Shown here piece by piece: positions 8,590-16,755 of a DNA stretch of 32,869 nt (positions are counted from its first letter, which is position 1; the number at the start of each line of letters is the position of its first letter). A model generated the notes under the pieces. The model had not been told where the DNA came from. It saw only the letters and a list, made by a program, of their open reading frames with translations, and did no database searches. Location of the stretch: positions 1 to 32,869 of the forward strand of contig JAJFKF010000123.1 in the NCBI GenBank assembly GCA_021773365.1. The letters are read 5' to 3'. The position numbers were made by a program, and so were the translations under genes. Origin of the DNA: Gammaproteobacteria bacterium (GTDB lineage: Bacteria; Pseudomonadota; Gammaproteobacteria; Steroidobacterales; Steroidobacteraceae).

Positions 8590-9578
8590 TGCAGTTCTCC
8601 GGTGGTGGGATGGATGGATTCGAATTGGTAGCCGGTGGCGTCCAGGCCGAGGACGCGAACGATTTCTTCCACGCGGCGCGCGCGTCCGCGACCGGCGATA
8701 AAAACGATGAGATTGACGGCCTCGGCGATCAGGGGTCGCGGAACGCTCACGACCACTTCCTGAATGAGCTGCTCCAGTCGCGTGAGGGCGCCACGCGCAG
8801 AGCCGGCATGGAGTGTCGCGATACCACCGGGGTGACCCGTGCCCCAGGCTTTGAGCAGGTCGAGGGCTTCGGGGCCGCGAACCTCACCCACGACAATGCG
8901 ATCCGGCCGCAGTCGCAGCGTGGAGCGCACCAGTTCGGTCATGGACGCGACCCCGGGACAGGTACGCAGCGACACATGGTCATCGCAGAAGCATTGAAGC
9001 TCGACGGTGTCCTCCAGCAGGATCACCCGGTCCCCGGTGGCCGCCATCTCCTTGAGCAACGCATTGGCCAGCGTCGTCTTCCCACTGCTGGTGCCACCGG
9101 CGATGACGATGTTCTGCCGGCCTGCAACGGCCTCACGCAGAATGTGTGCCTGGGTGTCTGTGAGTACGCCATCCGCGATGTATTGCTCCAACCGAATGAT
9201 CGAGGCGGCGCGCTTGCGGATGGCAAAGGCAGGACCGCGCACGATGGGCGGGAGCAGCCCCTCGAACCGTTCTCCGGTTTCCGGAAGCTCCGCGGACACG
9301 ATGGGGGCGCTGGCGTGCACTTCGGCGCGCACGTGGGCGGCGACCAGTCGAATGATGCGTTCGGAATCCGCCGCCAGGAGCGACACGCCTGACGGAATTC
9401 TCCCCTCGCCCAGGCGATCAAACCACAGCGTCCCGTCGGGGTTTAACAGGATCTCGACGATGTCGGGATCTTCCAGGGCTGTTCCGATCACAGGCCCCAT
9501 CGCCGTGCGCAGCATCCGCGCCTGGCGGTCGTGCGTGGTCGCCACGTGAAGCAGCCGCCTGGCTTCCTGCGCGCTCAC
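8586..9578 (-). CDS. trbB: Conjugal transfer ATPase TrbB (VirB11 family)
   Basis: A 330-aa hexameric traffic ATPase of the VirB11 type, at the cytoplasmic face of the channel. The N-terminal domain (about 1-140) precedes Walker [16 protein letters not shown] (about residue 163), an Asp box ([11 protein letters not shown]) and Walker [20 protein letters not shown] (about 229), then a His box ([10 protein letters not shown]). The start codon is GTG, overlapping the stop of the RHH gene as GTGA. Normal length with all motifs present. Confidence 0.96.
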   Translation of the reverse strand: MSAQEARRLLHVATTHDRQARMLRTAMGPVIGTALEDPDIVEILLNPDGTLWFDRLGEGRIPSGVSLLAADSERIIRLVAAHVRAEVHASAPIVSAELPETGERFEGLLPPIVRGPAFAIRKRAASIIRLEQYIADGVLTDTQAHILREAVAGRQNIVIAGGTSSGKTTLANALLKEMAATGDRVILLEDTVELQCFCDDHVSLRTCPGVASMTELVRSTLRLRPDRIVVGEVRGPEALDLLKAWGTGHPGGIATLHAGSARGALTRLEQLIQEVVVSVPRPLIAEAVNLIVFIAGRGRARRVEEIVRVLGLDATGYQFESIHPTTGELQ

Positions 9579-10048
9579 CCTTGCACCTGCCCCGGAGTCT
9601 CGTGCGCGACGCCGTCCGTCATCGCTGGTGGGTGGGGACTATCCGGAGCGATCTCTTCGGAGACATCGCGCACCAGACTGTGGCCGCGTTGCAGGTGGCG
9701 GCCGAGTTGTTCGACAAATATCTGGAACCGCGCACGGCCCTGGGCGCGGGCCGCTTCCTGGTGAGGCTCGGGAATGGGTGTCGAGACTGAAAATTGGTAG
9801 CGAATGAACAGCGACAGCGTTTCAATCAGGATGGTCTGATCGCGCTCCAGCCGCTCATGCTGACGGGAAAGCTTGTCCAGCCGTCGCAGGATGATGGCTT
9901 CGCGGTTGGTTGCTCCATCCGGCATGAGATACGCCGTGAGCGCGGCCGCCACCACGCCGGACTTGGATACGCCCTTGGTCACCGCGACTTCGTCGAGTCG
10001 CTTGGCGTGCTCGCGCGCGAGGAAGATGTTCAGGCGCGTGCGGCTCAC
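9575..10048 (-). CDS. CopG/ribbon-helix-helix DNA-binding protein
   Basis: A 157-aa protein whose first 50 residues have the RHH pattern: a strand RTRLNIFLA, then helix HAKRLDEVAVTKGVSKSGVVAAALTAYL. The remainder has a Gln/Arg-rich helical segment (RRLDKLSRQHERLERDQTI) and a hydrophilic tail. It sits between traG and trbB with 4-nt overlaps on both sides. RHH proteins in this position are usual in Trb-type elements and may repress the operon or assist the relaxosome; the sequence does not decide between these. Confidence 0.85.
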   Translation of the reverse strand: MSRTRLNIFLAREHAKRLDEVAVTKGVSKSGVVAAALTAYLMPDGATNREAIILRRLDKLSRQHERLERDQTILIETLSLFIRYQFSVSTPIPEPHQEAARAQGRARFQIFVEQLGRHLQRGHSLVRDVSEEIAPDSPHPPAMTDGVAHETPGQVQG

Positions 10049-12057
10049 AGTGGAATCCCATCGGCCGGATCGAGCGCCGCCAGGCGTGCGGTGCGGCTCA
10101 ACTGCCGCTGCTCGGCGAGTACCTGATCGAACTCATCGTCCAGAATTGAGAGATCATCGACGGGCGCAGGTGTCCGCTCGACAGGTTCTCGCGGCTGCGC
10201 CACGTCGTCCACCCGCTCATCGGGAATGATCTCGTACAGGGCGCCGCCGCCGGTCTCTGCTTGCCCTGATATGTCCATCGTCCGATGTGCCGTGGCGGGT
10301 CGCTCGGGAGGGAGTGCGACACCCGTCCAGTCATCGGGCCGTTCGGGGGGACGGTCAAGGTAAGCACCAGTGTTGAGCACCGGCGGCGGCAAAACACGTT
10401 CGGTGAAATTTCGGTCCTCGTAGTAGCGGATTTTTCGGGCGCGGATCGGGGCGTGACCTGAGATCATCACGATCTCATCGTCCGCCGGCAGCTGCATGAC
10501 TTCGCCCGGGGTCAGGAGCGGACGGGGAGATTCCTGACGGGAGACCATCAGGTGCGCCAGCCACGGCGCGAGGCGGTGACCGGCGTAGTTGCGCTGCGCG
10601 CGCAGTTCGGTCGCGGTGCCCAAGGCATCGGAGATACGCTTGGCCGTGCGTTCGTCATTGGTCGAGAAGGCGATGCGGACGTGGCAATTGTCGAGAATTG
10701 AGTTGTTTTGGCCGTAGGCTTTCTCGATCTGGTTGAGCGACTGGCCGATGAGGAAAGCGCGCAGACCATAGCCGGCCTGGAACGCGAGCGCCGCCTCGAA
10801 GAAGTCCAGTCGCCCGAGCGCGGGAAACTCATCGAGCATGAACAACACCTTGTGGCGGGCAGCCCCGCCGTCCTGCAGCGGGAGCGTTTCGGTCAGGCGC
10901 CGTCCGATTTGATTCAGGATCAGGCGGATCAGGGGCTTGGTGCGGCTGATGTCGGACGGGGGAACCACCAAGTACAGCGAGACAGGGTGTGCGGCATCAA
11001 CCAGGTCGGCGATCCTCCAATCGCAGCGGCGCGTGACGTGCGCCACGATGGGATCGCGATAGAGCCCGAGGAAACTCATGGCCGTCGAAAGCACACCGGA
11101 GGCTTCGTTCTCGGATTTGTTCAAGACCTCCCGCGCGGCACTCGCCACCACCGGATGCGGGCCGCTTTCCAGGTGCGCAGTCTCCATCATGATCTTGAGC
11201 GTCGCGTGGAACGAACGCTTGGGGTCCGACAGGAACTTGGCAACACCGGGCAGCGTCTTGTCCGCTTCGGCGTAGAGGGTGTGCAGGATGGCGCCCACCA
11301 GCAACGCATGGGAGGTCTTCTCCCAATGGCTGCGCCGCTCCAGCATCCCTTCGGGGTCAACAAGGATGTCCGCGATGTTCTGCACGTCGCGAACTTCGTT
11401 TGGGCCTTTGCGTACTTCGGCTGTTGGGCTGTACGCCGCCGAGCAGGGATCGGTGGGATTGAAGTACAGGCAGTGCGAGAACCGGGACCGGAAACCTGCG
11501 GTGATCTGCCAGTTCTCGCCCTTGATGTCGTGAATGACCGCCGAATGCGGCCAGGTCAGCAGCGTCGGAACGACCAGACCCACGCCCTTGCCGCTGCGGG
11601 TCGGCGCGAAGGCGATCACGTGTTCAGGTCCGTCGTGCCGCAGATACTGCCCGTTGAACTTTCCAAGGAAAATCCCGGCCGGCCTGGAGAGGCCGGTGGC
11701 GCGCACATCCTGTCGGGTCGCCCATCGCGCGGAACCGTAAGTCGTGACGAGTCGCGACTGGCGCGCCCGCCAAACCGAACCCATCACAGCCGCGACTGCT
11801 GCGAGCAGTGCGCTGCCGGCTGCGATGGTGCCGCCCATGTTGAAAATCTGCGGCGCATAGGCGTCGTAGGCATGCCACCACTCGAAGATGCGCCAGGGGT
11901 AGTAGACGGGCAGCTCCTGCCAGTGAAACCACGGCGCCCCTAAGCGCATCTGGTATCCCAGCTGGTCCGCGATCCATTGCGTGGCGATCCACAGACCCGC
12001 GATCACCATGCCGATCACGACCAGGACCTGCCCCACCAGCACCCTCATCGGTGTCAC
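10045..12057 (-). CDS. traG: Type IV coupling protein TraG (VirD4 family)
   Basis: A 670-aa coupling protein that brings the relaxase-DNA complex to the secretion channel. There are two N-terminal membrane segments (about residues 5-25 and 75-93), then the nucleotide-binding domain with Walker A APTRSGKGVGLV (about 151-162) and Walker B VLFMLDEFPALG (about 400-411). The segment AFLIGQSLNQIEKAYG fits the VirD4/TraG family. The start at 12057 is a GTG with GGGGAG just upstream; an ATG at 12048 is the alternative. A gap of 230 bp separates it from the relaxase gene, so it may have its own promoter. Its stop overlaps the RHH gene by 4 nt. Confidence 0.95.
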   Translation of the reverse strand: MTPMRVLVGQVLVVIGMVIAGLWIATQWIADQLGYQMRLGAPWFHWQELPVYYPWRIFEWWHAYDAYAPQIFNMGGTIAAGSALLAAVAAVMGSVWRARQSRLVTTYGSARWATRQDVRATGLSRPAGIFLGKFNGQYLRHDGPEHVIAFAPTRSGKGVGLVVPTLLTWPHSAVIHDIKGENWQITAGFRSRFSHCLYFNPTDPCSAAYSPTAEVRKGPNEVRDVQNIADILVDPEGMLERRSHWEKTSHALLVGAILHTLYAEADKTLPGVAKFLSDPKRSFHATLKIMMETAHLESGPHPVVASAAREVLNKSENEASGVLSTAMSFLGLYRDPIVAHVTRRCDWRIADLVDAAHPVSLYLVVPPSDISRTKPLIRLILNQIGRRLTETLPLQDGGAARHKVLFMLDEFPALGRLDFFEAALAFQAGYGLRAFLIGQSLNQIEKAYGQNNSILDNCHVRIAFSTNDERTAKRISDALGTATELRAQRNYAGHRLAPWLAHLMVSRQESPRPLLTPGEVMQLPADDEIVMISGHAPIRARKIRYYEDRNFTERVLPPPVLNTGAYLDRPPERPDDWTGVALPPERPATAHRTMDISGQAETGGGALYEIIPDERVDDVAQPREPVERTPAPVDDLSILDDEFDQVLAEQRQLSRTARLAALDPADGIPL

Positions 12058-12101
12058 GCTCTCCCCCGCCCCTTGAATTCCGTTGTGGGTGCGGAGAATT
12101 G

Positions 12102-12124
12102 TTGACGCGCGCGCGGGGCGTCAA
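12102..12124. repeat. 7-bp inverted repeat upstream of traG
   Basis: TTGACGC at 12102-12108 is mirrored by GCGTCAA at 12118-12124 with a 9-bp GC-only spacer. It lies 45-67 bp before the traG start, where an operator or a hairpin in the leader could act. No T-run follows on either strand, so it is not a normal terminator. Confidence 0.45.
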
Positions 12125-12229
12125 GGACGAAAACGGCAAGACAATTAGCGGGATTCAACAGACGGCAAAGCCCAGCAAACTTGATCCGGTTCCGTCGGGT
12201 TTAAGCAAACAAGCAGGACAAACGAACCA

Positions 12230-12245
12230 CTTTCCACGTGGAACA
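12230..12245. promoter_or_regulatory. parS-like palindrome
   Basis: The centre TTCCACGTGGAA (12232-12243) is a perfect 12-bp palindrome, and the 16 bp around it match 14 positions of TGTTCCACGTGGAACA, a symmetrical form of the bacterial parS site (consensus TGTTTCACGTGAAACA). It lies between the relaxase stop and traG. No CTPase-type ParB is encoded in the window, so if it is a parS site it would be read by a host or distant ParB. It could instead be an operator. Confidence 0.4.
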
Positions 12246-12287
12246 GTGCGCCTTCAAATCCAGACAGGAACGCGGACACTCTGCACA

Positions 12288-14252
12288 TCAGCGCGCAAGC
12301 CCGCGGCTTCGGCCCAGTTCCCACGAAACGCGCTCGCCTTGCATTACCGCGCTCAAGGATTGCCCCAGGCGCGGCTCGATCACGGGCCGCCAGGGAACGA
12401 GGCTGAAGCCCTTCCCCTCGTCGAGCAGCGCGTAGCGGCCGCTCGGCAGATCGATGGCGCGACGGTAAATGCCAGTGGCGCGTTGTCCATCGGTCAGCAC
12501 GCGGTGCGGCCGGCCACTGTCAGCCTCCATCGCCTTGAGCGTTGTATCCAGGTCCCGGGTGCGCAGTGTGTTCAGGAGATTCTGGGCGAAGAGCACGCGC
12601 TGGCCCTGGCGATTGGCCAATCCCTGCTCGATGAGATACTCGGTTCTGTGGTTCAGGGCCGCCCGCACCTCGCCACCAAATCCCGCCGTTGAAGTGATCT
12701 GCGAGCCGCTGACGAGTTGACCGTCCAGCCAGGTGGCTCCAATGGCGCGGATCTGCTGCTGAAGTGGAACACCTGAGCGCAACTCAATGTGCGCGCCGCC
12801 CGTGCGGCGCGCATCGTAAGCACGACCGCGCTCCGGAAGGTCCGCTGGCACGCGCCACACCCCTTCGTCCAGCCGTTCGACGAGGCCAGCGCGTCGCAAG
12901 GCTTCCAGCCGGCGCACATGCGACTGCACGAAGGCCTGCGGGTCGAATCCGGCCCGTGGAGATTCGCTTGCGATCTCAAGGTGGCGGTCCGTGCGATAGA
13001 CACCGTCCTGCGCCACGCGGCGGATCGTTTCGTCCGCCGGCCGCGGCGCGGCCTCGCCGACCTCGACGATGGCGCCCATCGGGTACGTATCGAGATCGGT
13101 GTGCGCCGGCGTGGCCACGTAGTGCGCCCGACCGTCGATGCCATCGACGATGAGATAGCCTCGGTCGGCAAGCTCGTCCGCCAGTCCCTTGCCCGCAACG
13201 CGGCCCACGACTGGGATCTGTGCAGCAGCCGGATCGAATACGGCATAGGCCCGCCGCGCCGCGCCCAGGGCGCGCTGCATGGTACGGATGATGTCGCCGC
13301 GCTCACCCATCGTCCGCAGTGTCGATTCGGCGTGAGGGGCCAATTCCCAGGTGGTTACATCCCGCTTCGTCGCAAGCCCCAAGGCTTCGAGTTTTTGCAG
13401 ACGGCCAACGAGGCATGCATGGCGGAAGCGGCTCTCCGCCGTCGTGGCATCGGGCCACAAAGTCACGCGCCCATCCTGCGCTTCGTGTTTCAGAGTGCGG
13501 TCAAGACCGGTCCAGCGTTCCTGCTCGATCTCTCGGGTGAGCCCTTGTCGGATCTCAAGATCGGTGCGCGGCCCCAGCCACTCGGTTTCGATTTCGGAGG
13601 CACGGTGACGGAACCCGTGCGAGATGTACTCGCCCGCGATCACAAGATCGCTGCCACTGGCATCCTTGCCTCGCAGGTAGATGTGAATATGTGGATGACC
13701 GGTATCCCAATGATCGGCGGCCACCCACTGCAAAGGCGTCCCCAGGTCGCGCTCCACCTGACCCATCAACTGGCGCGTGTACGCCTTGAGGTCGCCGAGC
13801 TCCGCCCCGTCCTCGGGGGAGACGATGATCCGGAAGTGATGGCGGTCGCCTTTGACACTGCGCTCAAAGTCGGTGCGGTCCACCTGATCGGACTGCGGCC
13901 CGAAGAGCCGTCCCGGCTCCCCGTTCCGGGTGGCGCTGTCGCGTTCAATGTATCGCAGATGCTTTGAGGTCGAGCGCGGATGATGGGTGGCCCCCACGAC
14001 GTATAAAACCTTGACGGTGGCCCGGCGGCCTTTCGGACCCAGAGACTGCGCTGCGAACCGGGCCGCGACATGGCCCCGCGCGAGCTTGGCTCCGACCCGC
14101 AGAAGCGTCTTGGGCGAGCGCACGCCGAAGCGCTTCCCGGCCTTGGAAGTTTCCTTGAGAACCCGGCTCACGAACTTCTGCGGCTGGGCCTGCCCGCCTG
14201 ATTTCGGCGGTCCAACCTTCGGTCGGAAACGATCGTCGTCACGGTTTCTCAT
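12288..14252 (-). CDS. Relaxase, VirD2-like with DUF3363-type C-terminal region
   Basis: A 654-aa relaxase that should nick the transferred strand at oriT and stay linked to its 5' end. A basic N terminus precedes the candidate motif I tyrosine in LRYIERD (Tyr101). Motif II is near RHHFRIIVSPED (about 138-149), and the metal-binding motif III is HPHIHIYLRG (His186, 188 and 190). The long C-terminal half fits the DUF3363 region found with such relaxases. I moved the start to the ATG at 14252 (MRNRDDDRFRPK), preceded by AGGTGGGG; an open frame to 14297 lacks such a site. A candidate oriT lies 140-170 bp upstream. Confidence 0.92.
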   Translation of the reverse strand: MRNRDDDRFRPKVGPPKSGGQAQPQKFVSRVLKETSKAGKRFGVRSPKTLLRVGAKLARGHVAARFAAQSLGPKGRRATVKVLYVVGATHHPRSTSKHLRYIERDSATRNGEPGRLFGPQSDQVDRTDFERSVKGDRHHFRIIVSPEDGAELGDLKAYTRQLMGQVERDLGTPLQWVAADHWDTGHPHIHIYLRGKDASGSDLVIAGEYISHGFRHRASEIETEWLGPRTDLEIRQGLTREIEQERWTGLDRTLKHEAQDGRVTLWPDATTAESRFRHACLVGRLQKLEALGLATKRDVTTWELAPHAESTLRTMGERGDIIRTMQRALGAARRAYAVFDPAAAQIPVVGRVAGKGLADELADRGYLIVDGIDGRAHYVATPAHTDLDTYPMGAIVEVGEAAPRPADETIRRVAQDGVYRTDRHLEIASESPRAGFDPQAFVQSHVRRLEALRRAGLVERLDEGVWRVPADLPERGRAYDARRTGGAHIELRSGVPLQQQIRAIGATWLDGQLVSGSQITSTAGFGGEVRAALNHRTEYLIEQGLANRQGQRVLFAQNLLNTLRTRDLDTTLKAMEADSGRPHRVLTDGQRATGIYRRAIDLPSGRYALLDEGKGFSLVPWRPVIEPRLGQSLSAVMQGERVSWELGRSRGLAR

Positions 14253-14391
14253 GACCCCACCTGATCGGGCGTCAGCGGATTCAGGCCGGGAAAGCACGCT
14301 AAAACATCAATGCTCACAATGCCTTTGCACTTCCACGGCACGGTAGCTCTCCGCCGCGTGCCGCCAAAACCGATGTGCAGACAATGCATTA

Positions 14392-14425
14392 GCGACGCAC
14401 CCGTGCCGTCGCCTTTTATCTTGCC
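14392..14425 (+). other. Candidate oriT (nic region)
   Basis: An inverted repeat (GCGACGCAC at 14392-14400 against GTGCCGTCGC at 14403-14412, one bulged base) is followed 11 nt later by TTTTATCTTGCC. The core TATCTTG/C is one base away from the TATCCTG/C nick site of RP4 and Ti-type (MOBP) relaxases; the nick would fall between 14423 and 14424. Repeat followed by nick is the usual MOBP layout, and the site lies just upstream of the VirD2-like relaxase gene. This is inference from pattern and position. Confidence 0.45.
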
Positions 14426-14438
14426 TTCCATCTTCATC

Positions 14439-15101
14439 TCATTCCGGCTGCACATCGGGCCGAACTCTCGATGTGGACAATGGAACGAACAGGGACCGAC
14501 TGACTGAAGGTTCAGGCGTCACTGACGACGGTGAGGCGCGAGGCCGCGCGGCGAAAACGCTGCGACTCAAGGGCGCAAGATCCTGCGCTAGGGCAGTCGT
14601 TGAACTCGGTGTCGGAGCGCCTTGCACGCGAGCGAGGTAATCGAGCGTTGCGCGCGGGAGCGGTCGGGCACCCGATAGGAAATCCGCGTAGCGCCCGGGA
14701 CCGGCGTGATACGCGGCGAAGAGGCCCGGGTATCCGAATGCGTCGCAGAGGTCGCGCAGGTACGCAGTGCCGGCAAGGATGTTGTCCTTCGGCGCGTGGG
14801 GATCGTCACCGAGCGACAGGCGTTCTCGATACTGCGCCCACGTCGCCGGCATCAGCTGCATCAGGCCCATCGCTCCGGCGCTGGAGGTGATGGGCTGTCC
14901 CTTGAGGTGTGTACAGCCGGCACTCTCGACCCGCATGACAGCGTGCAGCCAGGCGGGCGGAATCTCGAAACGCTCGGCCGCTTCGGCGATGAGCGTTTGC
15001 CATTGCTTCGTGCCGCAGGGCATCATGCGTTCACCGTCGGCTGCGCGACTGTCCGGCGCCGTCGCCAGGACGATCAGCAGCGCAGCGGGTACGATTCTCA
15101 C
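14439..15101 (-). CDS. Lytic transglycosylase (SLT domain, VirB1-like)
   Basis: A 220-aa exported muramidase that opens the peptidoglycan for assembly of the transfer apparatus. A hydrophobic signal (RIVPAALLIVLATAP) is followed by the SLT fold: catalytic Glu in MRVESAG, then SSAGAMGLMQLMPATW, NILAGTAYLRDL and FAAYHAGPGRY. The C-terminal 60 residues are Ser/Pro-rich. The start is uncertain: GTG at 15101 overlaps the traF stop as GTGA, the pattern used throughout these operons, whereas GTG at 15110 has no visible ribosome site. It follows traF and ends just before the candidate oriT. Confidence 0.92.
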   Translation of the reverse strand: MRIVPAALLIVLATAPDSRAADGERMMPCGTKQWQTLIAEAAERFEIPPAWLHAVMRVESAGCTHLKGQPITSSAGAMGLMQLMPATWAQYRERLSLGDDPHAPKDNILAGTAYLRDLCDAFGYPGLFAAYHAGPGRYADFLSGARPLPRATLDYLARVQGAPTPSSTTALAQDLAPLSRSVFAARPRASPSSVTPEPSVSRSLFVPLSTSRVRPDVQPE

Positions 15102-15613
15102 CACGTCCACAGGGGAGTCGCCTTGCCGATCACGAGTGCCCTATCGACCGGGCCGAAGTAGCGACTGTCGTAGGACGCCGCGCAATCGGGGCTTAGGAAA
15201 AACACCTCCCCGGCCTTGAGCGTTCGGCACCCGATCCACGCCACAAGAGGTCTGCCGGCCCCGTCGTGATGTAGCGCCAGGGCGACTACGCGACCATCAA
15301 TCGACACGATGCCCGCCCGCATACAAACTTCCTGCCCTTCCATGGCAGCGATGAGCTTCAAGGCAGGCACGGTGCGGGGCAGATAACCGCGCGCGTCGGC
15401 GAGCTCCGCCACTGCGGTCGGCAGCTGCGTGAGCACCAGCACACCAACCGTGAGCCGCTCATCCGGGGCAATCCGGTACCAGCCGAGCGGTGCGCTCTCG
15501 CTGGGGTTGTAGACCAGGCGCGGATCGAGAGTCGCGACCGCCGCGAATCCGATACCCGCGACCGCAATCGAAGCGGCGACCAATACCGGGATGCGATACC
15601 GGCGCCGGCTCAT
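15098..15613 (-). CDS. traF: Conjugative transfer signal peptidase TraF (S26 family)
   Basis: A 171-aa membrane-anchored serine peptidase. In RP4, TraF trims and cyclises the TrbC pilin; a TrbC is encoded at 8251-8589. One N-terminal membrane segment (about residues 8-28) leads into the nucleophile motif NPSESAPLGWY (Ser40 likely catalytic). The general-base lysine lies in VPALKLIAA (Lys86), and the C-terminal motif is SYDSRYFGPV. Its ATG overlaps the stop of the RHH gene by 4 nt and its 3' end overlaps the transglycosylase gene. All expected catalytic residues are present. Confidence 0.93.
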   Translation of the reverse strand: MSRRRYRIPVLVAASIAVAGIGFAAVATLDPRLVYNPSESAPLGWYRIAPDERLTVGVLVLTQLPTAVAELADARGYLPRTVPALKLIAAMEGQEVCMRAGIVSIDGRVVALALHHDGAGRPLVAWIGCRTLKAGEVFFLSPDCAASYDSRYFGPVDRALVIGKATPLWTW

Positions 15614-15864
15614 GACGCATCTGCCGGGAACTCCCGCTCCAGGATCGCGCGCACCATGTCCGCCACGGTCTCGCCCCGCTTGAACGCGATGACCTTGAGG
15701 CGCGCTCGAAGCCCAGGCGTGACGTCGATGGTCAGCCGCGCGGTGTTCACCTGGGCACGGCGGGGCGTCTCTGCGTTGCGTTCCTCACCGCCCCGCCGTA
15801 TCCAGGACTCCGCTGCCGGATCCACGGTGGGCTTTGCTCCGATAGGGATGCGTTTGCCAGTCAT
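15610..15864 (-). CDS. Small RHH-like partner of ParA, 84 aa
   Basis: Encodes an 84-aa basic protein with a disordered first 38 residues and a C-terminal segment ARLTIDVTPGLRARLKVIAFKRGETVADMVRAILEREF, which reads as strand-helix-helix, the ribbon-helix-helix fold. Directly downstream of parA with an ATGA overlap, it is likely the centromere-binding partner in a type Ib-like partition pair, with the disordered N terminus contacting ParA. Its target repeats are not identified. A role in autoregulating the parA-traF operon is also possible. Confidence 0.8.
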   Translation of the reverse strand: MTGKRIPIGAKPTVDPAAESWIRRGGEERNAETPRRAQVNTARLTIDVTPGLRARLKVIAFKRGETVADMVRAILEREFPADAS

Positions 15865-16499
15865 GCCATCAGTGCCCGGATATCCGCGGCGAAGGCGGCG
15901 ATCTCGCGCGCAGCCGGACAGCGCACGTCGATTTCGTTGGCGAGCTGACCGCTCGCGGCACTCTCCGCGAATACCACCCGCTGGCTGATAACCGTGCTCA
16001 GTGCCCGGATGGGGTACTCCGCCAGGGCCGCGCGCACCTCCCGGCCAATGACCGTGCCGACAATCCTGCGATTGACGACAAAGGCAGCCTTCAATGCGGG
16101 CTTGTAGAGCTTCGCCTCGGTGATGAGCGAGACGATCTCATTCGACGCCCATACGTCGTAGGGCGAAGGCTGGACGGGCACGATGACGAGATCCGCCGCG
16201 AGGATGGCCGAGCGCGCGAGGGCCGTCACGCGCGGCGGTCCGTCGATGATGACGTGCTGGGCGTGGCGGGCGATCTCGGGCACCTCCTGGTGCAGCGTCT
16301 CGCGTGCCAGCCCCACGGTGCCGAAACGCCGCGGGAGCCCCAGGAGCGTGCGCTTCTGCGTCCAGTCGAGCGCCGAGCCTTGCGGATCGGCATCGACGAC
16401 GAGGACGTTCGATTGCGGGCCTGCCAGCTCACCGGCAAGGTGCGTGGCGAGCGTGGTCTTCCCCACGCCACCCTTCTGTTGCAGTAACGCGATGATCAT
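15861..16499 (-). CDS. parA: ParA-family partition ATPase
   Basis: A 212-aa short ParA/MinD-type ATPase that would position or stabilise the element, also when excised. It has the deviant Walker A KGGVGKTT (residues 9-16), the VLVVDADPQGSALDWTQKR segment with Walker A' Asp, and Walker B-like HVIIDGPPRV. It lacks the N-terminal DNA-binding domain of long ParA proteins, so autoregulation would fall to the RHH partner. The ATG at 16499 has CGGAGG upstream. It leads a coupled operon parA, RHH, traF, transglycosylase, and its promoter must lie in or near the candidate oriV. Confidence 0.95.
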   Translation of the reverse strand: MIIALLQQKGGVGKTTLATHLAGELAGPQSNVLVVDADPQGSALDWTQKRTLLGLPRRFGTVGLARETLHQEVPEIARHAQHVIIDGPPRVTALARSAILAADLVIVPVQPSPYDVWASNEIVSLITEAKLYKPALKAAFVVNRRIVGTVIGREVRAALAEYPIRALSTVISQRVVFAESAASGQLANEIDVRCPAAREIAAFAADIRALMA

Positions 16500-16572
16500 G
16501 CAGCCGCCTCCGTTCTGTTCGGTGATGTACGCTTTTCAGTCTTTACGGAACGCCGCGAAGCGAACGCGCGCG

Positions 16573-16755
16573 TTATCCACAGCGCGGCTTTCTTCTTCCC
16601 TGTTAGAGGTTTTATAAAGTTAGAAGAGTTACGGGCGCTAAAAACCGAAACGGAACAAATGCTTAGGCGTGTTTCGTGCGCCTGATAGCACGGGTCGCCT
16701 GCGCCCGATAGCACGGGTTTAACAAAGGTCGCTGCGCCTGATAGCACGTCGCAAT
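16573..16755. other. Candidate replication origin (oriV)
   Basis: The gap between parA and repA holds the parts of an iteron origin. There is a perfect DnaA box TTATCCACA at 16573-16581, an AT-rich stretch around 16600-16665, and three direct repeats next to the end of repA. A second DnaA-like site TTATCCCCA begins at 16764 inside repA. With repA adjacent, a theta-type origin is the simplest reading. No function is shown by sequence alone. Confidence 0.6.
16677..16751. repeat. Three iterons next to repA
   Basis: Three 19-bp direct repeats start at 16677, 16700 and 16733: TGCGCCTGATAGCACGGGT, TGCGCCCGATAGCACGGGT and TGCGCCTGATAGCACGTCG. The core GATAGCACG is invariant. Start-to-start spacing is 23 and 33 bp, which puts copies 2 and 3 about three helical turns apart. 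They are the probable RepA-binding sites. Confidence 0.75.

Noticed and set aside
10708-11943. A 411-codon plus-strand frame opposite traG
   Set aside because: Antisense to the well-defined coupling protein, and without recognisable motifs.
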